Positions 14,883 to 30,500 are shown, counted from the stretch's first letter. The stretch is DNA of 64,000 bases from Sipunculus nudus (GCA_026874595.1 CM049313.1:16305508-16369507); one strand, 5' to 3'. Notes: a model not told the origin generated them from the sequence alone. Program-made: numbers and translations.

Positions 14883-17619
14883 GTATATATAGACCTACCT
14901 GACTGCTATGATGACGGATGAGGTACAATTTCCGTCATTTTGTATTAAAGAGGATTGCCGGGCAGAAAATCTCATCACCGGACCTGGAATTCGACCAGAT
15001 AATGCACTTCGCGCCTCATCAAGCTTCGACGGTAACCACGGCCCTCAGAACTCTCGTATTGGTACCACGGCTGTTGGTCTTCTCAGGGGAGGCTGGGCCG
15101 CCCGCCCGGGAGACCGTAACCCCTGGATACAGGTTGACCTTGGTCAGCTAATGAGGATCAAGGGCGTGATCACACAAGGTCGAAGTGACAAAGACCAGTG
15201 GGTCACTAAGTACAAAGTCTCTTACGGCGCCGATGGAAAGAACTTCACTATTTATGAACAGCCGTATATGCAACAAAAAGTGAGTATGCGGTGGAAATGG
15301 TGATTGACAATCATCTAGAAATTAGTTTTTTTACCGGAAAGTGCTAACTTTAAGTAACTGTCAACTGTTTTAAGTATAGCATCACTAGTACTTAACAATT
15401 ACCTAACAAAGGGTTTATGAAAAATTTGCATATTTAAAAACATATACTTAATCTAACCTATCCCTACACGAGTAACTGACATTGTATTTAAGCGTTACAC
15501 TTAGTTATATTACTACAGGTCAGTTCCCTATTGGGTAAAAATATTGTGGTGCACTCTTGACTTTACAGGAATTTGACGGGAACAAAGATCGGAATACCCA
15601 AAAGCGGTATAATTTTAATGCGCCATTTGTCGCCCGATACGTGCGTGTACACCCTACGGCCTGGAAAGATCAGGCCGCGTTGAGATGGGAGGTCATAGGC
15701 TGTCTGCCAGGTGGGTAAACTTTTTGAACTTTTAACACTGCCTTTAAACGTCACTTTAACGCTGAAATAGATATCCGTGAACATCTAAATTAACGAGTAT
15801 GTGATATGTAGGTTACCTGATAAAACTAACTGAATTCACTGTGATATGTTGTTACAGGTATTGCTGTTCTTATAGGAGCTGAGCTTTCCCTTTATATCAT
15901 TTTCACTGTAATTGCGGCCTTATTTTCAGTATAGTATTTTTTCATGCTGTCGTATTTATTAAAGAGTATTTTATCTTTAAAATGTTACAAGATCATTTTA
16001 GGTTATGTTCTAGTGAGTGTAGTTATATAATTCCAGGCTGTTGGCCTTACCAAGTCCATAATTTATTCGAAACTGTGTGATAATTTTTGTCTTTGAAATG
16101 TTGCGGGTGCATTTTTACTCCACTCTTACTAACGTACTATGTCACTTCAGGATGTGAGCCGATCGGACTGATCTCTGGTAAGCACAGAGTCCGTGATCGT
16201 CAGCTGACCGCCTCCAGTTCCCTTGACTCTTACCACCGCCCTGCACGGTCACGTATCGGAACCAGACAAAGAAACCCATTCGCTGGAGCTTGGGTGGCCA
16301 AGTTTGCCGATAGGCGGCAGTGGCTGCAGGTAAAGGATGCTTTAAGCATTGTTTGCACACGTCATCCAAGATGGTGCTCTAGGTTTAGAATTTGTCTACA
16401 GTCCAAATATATTGGTACAGATAAAACGGAAGAAGCCTTGTTTCAATCTGAGTAGCTCTAAAAAAGAATTTAAAAAAGTTTGCCACGGGTATGAAGTGAG
16501 TTCAGATTTTTTCTTCAAGGATTTAATAGAATTTGGTAAAATTATAGACGCATCAGTCGGAGTTATGTCTATAAACAAATTACTTGAGAAGACCATGTAA
16601 AGACGACATTTTAATCCACCGTAAGGCGGTTTAAAAAGAAAAACTTTTAACAAAATATACAGGTCGTATTTTAACCAAGGAACTGATTAAACTACTTGAA
16701 AAAAGTAGCATATATACTGATTGTTAATTATATGGCGGCAATTACTTTGACCAGGATGACCACGAATTTTTATAATAAGATCGATTGGAAAATTGTTCAT
16801 TATCTTAAAATTCGCTTCTTGCCTTAGACCAGGCCTTGAATCCATATTGGTACCACAGTATCAACTTATTAATAATACATCTACTTCACACCTGTTTGTG
16901 ATATAATTAAACACCTCTTTGAGAAATAAAATATTTTCAAGACCTTTGGTATTTTAGGTTAATTTTGGGACAATTATCAAAGTTCGCGCCATTGCCACCA
17001 GAGGGCGTAATGGTAAGGATCAGTGGACCTCTGAATATTTCGTCAGCTACAGCATGGACAATGGTACCTGGTATACTATTGAGGAGAGAGGAAAACCAAA
17101 GGTAACTTTTGTACTTTTTAATTATCTTTTCTATGTAACGTGTATAGGTTATGAACACTATTGAGACTGTCGCGGTAAGCCAAGAGAAACGGCCTTAATA
17201 CTAGATAATTATCACCAATAACTCCGTTTCGATACGTCAAGGTGTAAGAGATCCCAGCCAAACGTCCATTGCTACAGTGGATGACTCACCTTCAACCCTG
17301 TGTGGGATGAACTAAGCCCACGAAGGAACCCTGGGAACAGCTTCGCAACGTGATTGCAACTTATAAATACAGGTGATGAGAGTTATGCCAAAGTGTTATA
17401 TCAAAGATGGTCTGATCTAAGACTGATCATTTTGCCTTATGTATGATCATTCGTGCTGTGATGTAGTTATTATATTTAGAATTTCAGATTTAAGCGGCTA
17501 CAAAGAAAAACATTAGACTAACATGTTTATGACATAATTAACGTTCAAAAGTTTTAATTGTTTTGTATCTGTGCAATACTATTCCGCTAAGTTTTGTAAG
17601 GTTGAAATATACTTAAAAG

Positions 17620-17687
<68 letters not shown>

Positions 17688-20600
17688 GACAGAGGAATGA
17701 ATGAAAAACGGGACTGTCAGCCCCGTTACACTCCAGCTGTCTTTATTAATCTGGAAACCAAAGAATTTAAAACAAATCACCCTTCAATCTTTGAAAAGCC
17801 CTTACTTTTTCACCTCTGATTCTAGCCACAAAGGGTGACTATAAAATGTTAGTATATCTGAGAGTACATTTTATAGTCACCACCCCATGTATGCACTTGG
17901 GTGGGATTCTAACCTCTGTATGATCTGTGTCTATAAAAGGGAGAAAATCCCTCAGTAACTCTAATATCTCTTTTTTTTAAGGACAGAATTCTGTTATGAT
18001 AAGCTAATTGCATAAATTCTCTGCTATAACTCTTATAAAACGGGACCAGTACACAAAACATTTTCGCCGCTGCATATACATTCCAACTGCTTCTGTCATG
18101 GCGGTTTTGAGCTGTACGACCCGTGTTTTCTTAGACCAAAATACACAATAACTAAAGTAAAATGCACTTACAGTGGCCAGTATGTTGCAGTTGTGTTAAA
18201 AAAAATATGATACTTTTGTCATGGTGAAGAAGTTTTAATGTCAACCCATCCTAGAAACTGAAAATAAAACTGCCTTTTCCGGAAAATACGATCGTATCGT
18301 GGTCAAATACCACTTATCTCTATATAGGGGGGGGGGGGGGGGGGCGAAACAGTCGTCCGTGAACGGTGCAAGACGTTTCGTCGCTGCAGGCGGCTACTCT
18401 GATTTCACATAGGAACTTTTGTAACCAGAGTGGGCCAAGCGTCAATTCAATCATTTAACAATTAATTTTAATTAATTAAAGAAATTCCAAGGTAACTGGG
18501 ACAGAGACCGCCTCCTAAAGAACTACCTTTCTGAAGAGATCAGTGCACAGTACGTCCGTATATGGCCTCAGAAGTGGGCTGGAGACAGACCGGCTCTACG
18601 CTGGGAAATATATGGATGTCCAGGTATTTATAGTTTTTAGCAACCATTGTGTAACCGGTGTAACTCCTAAAAATGTATACCGATTATTACGTATTTTATA
18701 GATAATGGAATATTAGTCATAATCATACTGAAAACGGTATTTTTTACTATAAATCAAATCTCTGTGGTTGTCAGGACCTCTCAGCGGACAGATGGTCGGT
18801 TGCTATGCCGACTCGTGGAGAGTTCGGGATCTTCCGTATGCCGTCGCCAGAAATCCGGCTGGCGGTATGACTACTCGCTACTGTATCAACCACTGCTATC
18901 ACAGGGTGAGTAACAACTTAATCTGATTTACGACGTGCGGCGAGATGGGGACGTGAAGGTGAAAATGGGAGAAGTGGTATTGGTCTGAGCCCCTTCTCCA
19001 AAATATGATGAAAAGACATACAAAGTCGTTATTAACAGTCAGTATTTTTACCTGCTTTGGCCTCCTTATATCCTACCAGTTCTATCATACATCTTACGTC
19101 TCCGTCACTCAAGCCCATCTAAACCCCCGTCCTTCAACATCCTTCCCCGCGGGCGGTTAGCGCCATCGATAGTCACAGTAGCATATTGGTTGAAGGTTTT
19201 TGCTTGTCGCTGATATTTATGGTGATGTAGACCTTCCAACACGAGATCTGGTCCGAAACAGAAACCATGTCGTCTAAGCCCGAGACCAAGAGATCCGAAA
19301 ATGAGTCTGAGATATCGAGACCATATATTTACCGAGCGGGTCGGATGCTGCCTAATACCAGAGCCGATGTACCCTAAAATGTTTGTGAACCGCCACGTAA
19401 AGAGCAGTTGCCAGTTGGCTTTTTACTTCTAGATATTTCGCTTAGGAAAGGAAGGACCAAACAGAAAACAAATCACATATGTGTGCAGTGTATGGTTTAT
19501 GATACCTGAATATCTAATCGTTCTTGAAGGCTAGACCAGAATAGAATAGGGAACCATTTTGTACCAAGACCAACACCTGGGACCAAGACCGGTGTTGATC
19601 TACATCAGTGCTTATTTATCCATTATTTTTTAACAGTGTATATATATGGTTTATACTCAGCGGCAGTCAAATGTGTTCAAATAGAAACTTATCACATTAC
19701 GGGTTTCTTCCGACAACCAATACAATCTGAATACACTAAGCATGTTGTTAGCATATTACACAATTTAAAAAGTTAACAGTACATTTTTATATTTCGTATG
19801 GCAAACGTTAAATTATCTTATATTTTTTTCCAGGGATACATGTTTGCTGGATTACAAAACGGAGCAGTTTGTTACTGTGGCAACGAGTACGGCCAGTACG
19901 GCCCTAGCAACTCTTGTAACAAGAACTGCACAGGCGACCCCAGAGACATCTGTGGGGGAAAATTGGCAAATTCTGTCCATAGTACAGGCCTAGGTTTGTG
20001 CTATTCTTATAAAGTAGCTATAACTCCATAGTTCAGTGGCGATTCAAGAAATGATTGTTTAAAGCTAAAGTTCATGCCTAATGCATATTATTTTGAGACT
20101 GTTCAATCTATTTTGGCTCATTGGGCTCTTTGGTCCATTTTAATCTTTAAGAATTTTTAAATAATTTTTTTCGATGTAGTTTAATAAAGTATCTGCAAAA
20201 GGCTTTTTCTTAATCAGAAGAAAAAACTCTAAAGCAATTTACTTTTGATTTTGTGAAGTACGTTTGAAAATGAATTTGAAGCTAAATTACAACTTCTCCG
20301 TGAACTGAATTTTTGATAATTGAATTTCGGTTCACTAAAAATATTTTACGAGTAAACTTTTGTTGGACTAGGCGGCATATTTAATCATAACATTTACAGT
20401 TAAGGCCACGCAAAAGTAATATTCTTAGGGCCATAGATATGGAGCGAGCAACCAACTTTTTTAAATGACCAGTCGAGAAAAAAACTGGATTTTTTTCAGC
20501 TAGCAAGAAGCATACAGTATGTTCGGCAGTTCTTGGAACAGTACAGATGAGCAACACAAAATTTTATCACTTTATATGACACCTTTATGAAAGTAAGTTT

Positions 20601-22540
20601 GCATTGTTAATACATATAATGATTTTTAAAGGATTGTTGAGGAATGAACCTCATGGCGGCGATTCCATGAAACGCTTTTTTTTTAAGTTGCCTAAATGCT
20701 GATTTGCAGGGGCCGCTTGGGAGAGGTGCCCAGATGGTTGGCATCCTTTTCAAGACAACTGTTACCAGATCATGCGTGACCCTAAATCGACGTATGCCCA
20801 GGCCAGCCAGAGGTGTATGGACGCCGGGGGATCACTCGCAACCATCAACAGCCGCCAAGACATGATGTTTACTCTGAGCATGATGAGAGCGAGTGCGTTC
20901 CCTTACATGAATTAGCTTTTTTTCTGTAAAGGGTAGAGAACTAGTGACCAGATATACTCTCAGTAAACTACACTAAAACCTCGCATAAAGACCACCTCAG
21001 TTTAGCGACCACCTCAAAATAACGACCACTTGTTCAACGTTCCGATCGCTTTTTGCTCTTTATATAAGACCTCGCTTAAACGACCACCTCGGAAAAGCGA
21101 CCACTTTATCGAGGTCCTGTTGGTGGTCGTAATTACGAGGTTTTACTGTATTTGAGAAATAAAATTGTAAAGGATATAAATTCCTTTCGCATATTCTGAT
21201 ATGTTCTCTCTTTTAACATTTAATTTACATATAATAAAAGAATAAACATGCAATGGTATATGTTGTTAATTGGTATCATCTCTATATTTATGATATTTTT
21301 ACATATATCATATTAAGAAAATAGACATTTTTAACATATGGTACGTTTGTACAAACTGATATTTCAGCGCGTTTGATTATTGTATGTGACAGAAAAAACA
21401 TATAACGTAATATTTAAGAGCAATCATTCATATTGACATATTTCCATTTTTGACATAGTACCTAGAAATCTTGTTTCAGCCAAGGAGGACATGTGGATTG
21501 GACTAAATGACCTCCGGTACGTCCGGTTGTTTGAGTGGGTGGACGGTCAGCCAGTCCGGTACACCAACTGGGGATGGCAACAACCACAGAACAACCCTAA
21601 AGCTAGGTGCATCTACCAGAGATATCAGGTGAAAAAAATACACATATATAGACTGACCCAGTCAATGAAATGGCTTTAACTTAATTGTTGTCTCTGACAG
21701 AAAAATCAAACGTTCTCTCGCTGTACCGCACTTGGTTATATAACTAATTTGAGAGCCGATATGGGATTACGTTTATTGGTGCATGGAATCACGTATTATT
21801 TACGCATTTTAGTAGCAAACATAAATACTAACGCCCTGGCAGGGCTAATACATACAGCGCATCCAGTGGCGAAATCAGGATTTCGGGAAGGAAGGGTTTT
21901 ACATTTGGCATCATTGGAAATTTTTACCCATGAAAAGGGTTTTATGACTCCTAAATAATTCAGTAAACCATGACAAATTAAGGAGCGTGGATGACCCCTA
22001 AAGCCCTCTCTGGATCCGTTCCTGACATCAATATGATTCCGTTTCATCAGCCGTTTATGTTTGACCTTAAAACCGTATTCCAAAACCATGTCTAGCTCGA
22101 TCCTTTTCGGAAATTATCCCAGAATAGGGAATTATATCAGTTATTATGTTATCGTAAATTTTATAAACGTAGTTTTTAAAATGTAATTATTATTGATAAA
22201 AATGGAGAGAAGGGCGAATAGCCGCCTGCTCTGCCTTCTCTATTGATGCTTCTGTTCCCGAAGCTCAACTGAACACGGGGTTTTGTGACTGGGAGACAGC
22301 AATACGGAACTCATTAATGGTTGGCTATAAAACCTGTCACCTAACATTAAATATTGAGGAGCGATACGTTTGTCATTGGTATATACTCAATTTAACGTGT
22401 ACGTATGCGCGTTTAATGTATAAGTGCAATAAACCATATACATCGCTCAAATCCGTTTTAATCGTAAGTTATTGCAGTAACATCAGAGATTTATGAAAAA
22501 AAGAAGCATCAAATACACACGCACATACACATACACACAC

Positions 22541-22571
<31 letters not shown>

Positions 22572-23908
22572 GTGTGTCAGTGTGTGTTGGTGTGTGTGTG
22601 TTTGTAAATGATATGCTACGGAAACTCCAAAGGTCAACGTGTCTTTGCTATCATTTTAGAATGGACGTTGGCTTGCCTCTGGATGTTTTGCCAGGAAATC
22701 TTTCTTATGTAGCGCACCCAAGTCCATGATCAACACACCTGTCACCCCAAGGCCTCAACCTGGCTGTGATGCGGTGAGTATAATGTACACAACCTTATAA
22801 GGTTTCATCCCGATTTGTTTTTGTTTGTCATGAAAAAGTAATACATTTAATGGTGAATAAAGAAACAGCAATATTATTATAGCAAGATTGTATTATGATA
22901 ATCCTTTTTTTTAAACTTACACATGCAGCGGCAACAGGACAACGACCCCCCGGACAATTACCCCCCCACAATTACCCCCTGGACAATTACCCCCCAGACA
23001 ATTACCCCCCGGACAATTACCCCCCAGACAATTACCCCCCGGACAACTACCCCCTGGACAATTACCCCCATGGTATAAATTACACATTTAAAGTACACGT
23101 TATACATTTAAATATATTCTGTGTTGCTAATGAGTAGCACAAAATGCCAAAGAAATAAAAAATATAAAGAAAATTACTTTGGATAATAATATCATGCTAT
23201 TACTAATTATGATATTACTTATTATGACTGGTAAAAATGGATCAGAATGAATGGTATTCCCTATTTGAATGGAATTCTATTGTAAGCTTGCGGGTGGTTG
23301 TTTATGAGATCATAGTTATGTGACCAAACTTACTTAATAAGCCTTGAGTTGATTTGGGCAGTATAAGGTAGGCAGAGTTGTACACCGTGCACTGAAGAAA
23401 CCCAGCCAAACGTGATAGGCATGCTAGGGATGACTGTACAAGTGGGGGGGGGGGGGATTCGTGATAGGGTGTTTTAATAAGACACAGCTGAAGGAAACCA
23501 GTCAGCACAGTGCCGTAAGGCAGTTATTATATTATATTGACACTTGCATAATATTCCCCCCCCCCCCCGAAATCCTTCTCTTTACAGTACACAAGATGTA
23601 TGTACCTATGCTTGGTTTGAAATATATTATCACCGGTATTTGTTTTACTAACAATCGGAATATTTTACTTTTAGTTTGTACAATGTGTACTTTAAAAGTG
23701 GATTATACCATGGGGGGTAGTTGTCCGGGGGGTAGTTGTCCGGGGAGTAGTTGTACCGGGGGGTAATTGTCTGGAGGGGGTAGTTGTCTGGGGGTAGTTG
23801 TCCCAGGGGGTAATTGTCCTGGGGGGTAATTGTCGGGGGGTAATTGTCCGGGGGGTAGTTGTCCTAGAGCCACATGCAGCAGTTAGATGACCTTGCGACA
23901 GGAATTGC

Positions 23909-23955
<47 letters not shown>

Positions 23956-26900
23956 TACTGTTTTTGTCATATTTTATGACAGGGCTGGATGGCGTACGGT
24001 TACAGCTGTTACCTATTTTCACCAAGTGCCAAACAATGGAAAGACGCGAAAAGTGAATGTGAGGGGTTCCAGGGCACGTTGGTCAGAGTTGATGACAGGT
24101 AAGATAATTTATTAATTATAGTGCATCCTTCATAAGTTGAAATATGTCTCAGATTGCATCTCTCCTGCACAGGGTCTCAGGGTAAACGATGATGAAACAT
24201 CTTAAAATCCTTAATTCGACTTACACATTTGGGGATACCAAATCTGCGTCTGTTGTGGTATAATATTCTGTCCCTATGATGGCCAAATAATCGTAGTGTC
24301 TCTCCGAAGTTCTACATTCATAAATATTTTTATTTTTCCTTGAACAAGCTGCCAATGTTAGATTAAAGTACCATCAGTTAGTCATTATATCAAGACAAAG
24401 CATGGATCAGTAACCGATCATTATATAATTAACAGCAATATTACAGAGGCTAATGTCCGACCATGCTACTATTATATTTCAAACTGTGTTAGATTCAGCT
24501 TAAACTAAGACTTCCACATCGGCAAAGATTTTTTTTGCCCATTTTTTCGAATGACTGAAGTTTGTGCGTGTAATTGTACAAATATAACTACCTTTAGCTG
24601 GATATACTGCCACTTTAATACATTATTTTTATTTTTATTACATTATTTACCTGTCAGGTATGAGCAAGCATTCCTGTCGGCAGAACTCAGCACTTTGGCT
24701 GGCCAGTACTGGACTGATCTTTCGGACGTTGACTCGCCAGGCAACTACAAATTCAGTGACGGGTCTGCTGTCATTCCGTACACTAACTGGGGCAAAGGCC
24801 AGCCCGGTAAGTGTATACACTTTCATAGCTATGCCATTACAACACAAATTTATAAATCATGGAACTTCCCCTTTTATGGTACCACAGTTAAATATGCAAA
24901 TTAAAATTGTTGTATATAAATATGTAATTTTAGGTAGGATTAGTGCGACAGCTTAGTACAGTATACACTTTTGACTGTGATAAAATTATATCTTAACCTG
25001 TCTGTTTTGTAAATCTTTGAAGGAAACAGGGTTCCTTCCTCATTGTTTGTGGTTGCCTGTTTGAAAATGAGGATTTCATATTCGCGATAGTAGCGAAATG
25101 GACATTATCACGAAAATTAAACCTTAGGTTAAGTGAAAAAGGTGCATCAGCTATAATTGTGTATAAAGTTGTAAACTTTTCAGATTGCTTATCAATATCC
25201 GTAGCTTCAAAAATCGAAAGGCAGAAAGTCTAATATTGTAAATAGTATTAATAACGACCCTTCATGTTACAGCTTAATCACACACATTTCCACTAATTCA
25301 AAATTCTTCTAGATCCGCGACAAACCCAAGATTTTGTGAGCAAGTCAAATAAGTAATATATTATGAAAAATGGGTGTACAGGTCTTCCTAGAGGGCAAAA
25401 GACAATGCAAGACTTTCTGTAATATGTTTGATATAACCAGTTAATATTAGGCCCCCATTGACGTCAGCGGATCAGATTGCTTCATTTGTTTTTAGCTCAG
25501 CTGACTGTCCGTCTGTCCGTCCGTTAACCAGGCACAAAACGTAACCGGGTATCTATTAAGTTGACATCCGGAGAGGTCCATGAAAGATCTCCTTGGAAAC
25601 CCGAAATTAGGTCTCTGTTACCAATATTCTTCAAGCTATGAGGCTCCCAAGTACCCAGAATAATGGAAAATTTGATACAAAAGCTGAAGTATCTGAACGA
25701 CTACTGCATTGATCCCCATGATTCTTTGCATGGATATTGATCATGGAGTGTTTCATCAGTTTCTGCAGACTGGTGGCGCCACCTTTAATTTTTTTTTTTA
25801 TTTTTTACGATTTTTTTTCTCTATTTTTGAGAATTTAAAGAATGCCTCCATCTGTTAACAGGGCACAAATCGTAACCACTGTACCAAGAATCTTCTAACT
25901 TGACATCCAGGGAGGTCCATGAAAGCTGAAATTAGGTCTCTGGTACCCATATTCTCCAAGCTATGGGGCTTATAATCACCCCCCCCCCCCCCAGAAAAAT
26001 TGAAAATTTGATACCAAAGCAAGGCACAAATCATAACCATTAGACTTAGAATCTTCTAACTTGACATCCTGAGAGTTCCTCAGAAGTTCTCCTCCGAAAT
26101 CTGAAATTAGGTCACTGTGACCTATATTCTCTGCGTTACAGTCCATGGTTGAGCACCCCAGAAAAGTTGCAAACTGCCCAAAAATTGCCAGATTCCTCAG
26201 GAACGGCTGAATGCATTGTGCTTATGGGTCTTGATAAACTTGAAATAATGTGCATGAACTATGATGTCACCTACATTATCTTAATTAGTTGTCTGTGCAA
26301 GGAAATATTGTCAACATGTCAGTCGGCTAAGCGTCATGACCCATGGGTCGCTTGTGTTTCTGTTGACCTTCTCCGTAAGCTTATCTGGTCATCTGTTATC
26401 TCAGATGTGTCATCTTGTCAGTATGTTTGTCGGAAATCCTTAATTTCGCCCGCTTCGGGGTTCTTGTGCCTCACATATAGCATTGTACAGGCCACAGTTT
26501 TGAAGGAATCCTTTTAAGACGGGTACAACTTACACACAGCTTTGGGATAGACAGGCTTTGTGTAACGCACAGCTGCTTGGGAAGACAGTTGTGCGTGGGA
26601 AAACAGGGCAGCTGCAGGTACGCAGTGTCTAAGTGTGGAGGCAGCAGGGCTGAAGAAGGCTGCATACGCAGCTGTGTGTTACGCACAGTTGTGCATACAC
26701 ACAGCTGTCCAGCTGTGCAGCTGTGCACGGCTCTGCGCAATGCACAGATGCTTGGAATTCAAAATAAAGTCACTGTGAATATATTCTGTGAGCTATATGA
26801 AAGAACATGATTTTAGCATCCTTTTGATCAGGTGGGCACAAATAGTTGCAGTTGGACCTAGAAACATCTAATTTAATTAAGAACCAGGGAGGCCTGGGCC

Positions 26901-27471
26901 TGTTATCTTCTTAGAAACACTACATCTTTCCTGAGGTTAGATGTAGTCTCTGTGACCCATATTCTGTGAGCATTTAACACGAGATAATTTAAATTGACAC
27001 AAATCGTAGCAGTTGGTACCTAGGTAATCTTGGTAAAATCTTCTTGGAAACCCTTAAAAAAGTTGCTTTATCCTGTTTAAGGCCTATGTACAAAACACCT
27101 GCTTTTAAGCACTGTAGTCATTTTATCCATTTTTCAAGGTTCCTTAACAAATATTTTTCACCTGCTCATAGTATTAATAAATAGTGCTTGTATGTTAAAT
27201 TCAGCTGAGCGTCATTGCCCATGGGCCACTTGTTGTCTTTGCCACCAGATGACAGGACGGGTGGTTGTGTGGTGATGGAGACCGGTAACTTGGCCGGTCT
27301 GTGGTTTGACAGGAACTGCACCGTTAACAGACAGTTTATATGTAAGAAGTTGAGGGACGGATACACCCGCCCTCCTCCCTACACCACGTCCATGCCAGAC
27401 GTCCCGTGCACTCAGGGATGGGAGCAGAAAGACGCCAACTGTTTCCAGGTGAGATAATAATAATAATTAAA

Positions 27472-27504
<33 letters not shown>

Positions 27505-30500
27505 ATGTAATAATACTTATAATGATCATCAGTATTACTTAAATATCTCTTAATAATTATAATGATATTAACAAGAAAGTGGTCCAACACCCCGCCCGTT
27601 TCCCAATCCAGCTTCACACCAACATAGGAAATGTTTGTCACGGTTCCATTCACTCTATGCAACAACTGACTCTGGACCTGCACAGGGGGCAACAGAAAAA
27701 GCTGCATATCAAAAAGAAAGTAATGCCTTAGAATGAAACATCATATGATGGTTATCCAGATTACCTAAACAATAAGGGACCATTTTATGGGTGTCCTTCA
27801 AAACATTATCAACCTGTACGGAACGTTTTGCTTAAAATTGCACACAGGCAAGCATTACATGATGAAACATCATAACTCGCTCCATTTGGCAGTGGCGTTA
27901 CCACCATACCTTAGATATGCACAACAGGTGACCAAAGGAACATGACCATGCTGTTTTATTAACATGAACTCCATAATTTGTATGTTTACAAATGATGTCA
28001 TTGGTCTTTTGCATCCTCATGGCAAAAACGTTGTAAAAGTGTTGCCTCGGGTTGTTCTCTAAAAACCCCACCCTCATTTGTCGGAACATATCTGGACCTT
28101 TGCGAGATCCGTGTCGATTGTCTACATAAAATGCGGCCTTTGTAACAAATAGGCATTAGGAATAATAGAACCAGTGAAACGTGACCACAGTGACCAACTG
28201 TCCTGTGTAGATTAGAGTTCTATATGTTGTAGTTCTGTTTTGTTTCCAGGTTAACAAAGTGGATTCATCTGAGATGTTGACCTGGCAGGATGCCCTGGAT
28301 AACTGCAGGAACAAGGGAGCAGACCTGGCCAGCTTCCACAGTAAGAAGGAGATGGATTACATCTGGCAATACTTCATGAGGTAACGACCTGTTGGATACC
28401 TCGTTAAACACTCCTACATCTTCAGTGCCCCCGATGTCAATGACATTATTAATGTTTTACCTATATCGTTTTCTATTCTATTTTGAAATGACACAAACAT
28501 ATTTAATTTTTATATACAAGGTAAGTACTAACTGACATAGCTGATACTTTATATAATGAATTATCTTCATAGTCCGTTTGCCTTAATGACAATAAAGTAA
28601 TTTTACTATCAATAATACACACTTTATAATAACTAAGATATATATATATATAGAGAGAGCTGGAAGGCAGAATAAAACTACAGATTAACAATGTATAGTT
28701 ACTACAGGGAACTAGATTTGTATGTGTTATTCTTGATGAAATATGAAATTGCCATTACTAGATATTATAAAGTCTCAGCAGGATTAGAAATTGTTTTTAA
28801 AACACCTGAGTCATGAATGTTTTCATTATATTTAAGGATTAAATATTCTTACCTAAGTAGTGTATTGAATTTGGAGATCTACCAGGCATCTTCATATGTT
28901 ACCTAAAACCTTCTCCAAGAAAACCGACAAGAGTATTTTTCTCCGAACTATGTTCAGCGCATGGGCTTTAATAGTGACATCTTTTATTTGAAGTTATTAT
29001 GCTAATATGACATTTACATCGATTCTTTGATTAAATCATATAGAATCGGTCTTGTCTTAATTTCCTCTTTTAAATTATTTATCGTGTAAAACAGAAACAC
29101 AAACTGGATCATGTATTATGTGTTATCCAGCAGCACAATTTCTGTAAAAATCTTATGGGATAATTATGGTCTTATATTGCCTTCTTTTTATAAACTATTC
29201 CTTACATAAAGTAAAATGATTAATTTTAAACGAAATCAGTTACATGTAAATGGTTGCTTTATTAAAAAATGTAACAATGATATTGTCTGTGGAGATTTGT
29301 ACCTGTGAAGAAATTAAGCTTTAAAATGATTTTATTATTTGATATATACTTTGTTTTGCAGTGGGACTCCACAGAATTTTTGGATTGGTCTTAACAGCCT
29401 GGAAGCTGGCAAGGGTAAGTTGGACCAGCTACAGAATACATGTACACAGCTGAGCAAGTGTTAATGAATAAAAATGCTATTACGGCTGTTACTTGATTAA
29501 ACTTAACTGATAACAGAATCAGGGGTTTACAGAACGTGTCGAAGACTTTATGAAGTATAGTGAGCTTCAGCAAAGTTCTAAATAGAACATACGCTTGGCT
29601 CATCCAGTAAATTTTTTTAAACTTCGAGATGCGTCATATGAGTTTCGGATAGCAGATTTACAGAACACTTCAGTTGCGAACGACCGCGATTTTTAATCTA
29701 ATTCTAAATCTCCTGTTACGAAAATTGTATTTATGTCAGAAAGTGTATAATTTCGGTGGCATATGGCTCAGGAATATATGGTTACTTATGAATAATCTGT
29801 CCGGGAAATTTCTCACAGGTTAGCTATTTGTGTAGTTAATTCATAATGGGTTTATACTAAGCTATATCTTGGACGAATACATGATTTTAGAATAGCCGGC
29901 TCACAGAGTACTCGAGTAGGCGACCACTTCAATAGTGTAAACACCTTTGGAAATTTAAAATAATGGCACAATCTGGGATTGTTTAAAAAGCTTGCCGATG
30001 CAGAATCTGGGTATGTTCTATGCATAAGGCGTTTACTTTTATTTCTCCCGGAATTTAAGCTCAAAGGGTGGGTGGGTGGGTGGGGGATGGTTTGCCCCTT
30101 GCACCACCTGACTTTGCATTAGCATGGATACTTCTTTAAATTTACTTCAGGGCACCAGTGGTCGGACGGATCAGCGGTTCAGTTCACCAACTGGGCCCCT
30201 GGAGAACCTAATAGCCCAGGTACCGAGAACTGCGTGGAGGCGTACTCGAGCGACGGAAAATGGAATGATATGTTCTGTACTCGGAAACGTAACTGGATCT
30301 GTAAAATACCAAGAGGTGAGATCACACAAAGGTTAAAACTTGCATTCACATACCAACCATGTATATTGTCTTTTAAAAACAACTCTTTATATGGTGATAT
30401 ATTATCAGTGACCATTGGAGGTACTTATGTGTTCCCGATAATATAACCTTCTATAATATTAGGTTTTTTCTTTGAATTTTTTTTTTATAATTTAAAGTTG

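Noticed and set aside
17571-17819. ORFs with long Tyr-Ile runs (also near 40863-41048 and 22493-22729)
   Set aside because: Products of (TA)n microsatellites, no protein character.
22930-23066. Regular 15-bp direct repeats, CRISPR-like at first glance
   Set aside because: No spacers; it is a minisatellite forming an arm of the foldback element in an animal genome.
22895-23137. ORF of PPDNYPPDNYP-type repeats (and its counterpart 23692-23970)
   Set aside because: Translation artefact of the 15-bp minisatellite; frames open only because the unit is a multiple of three.
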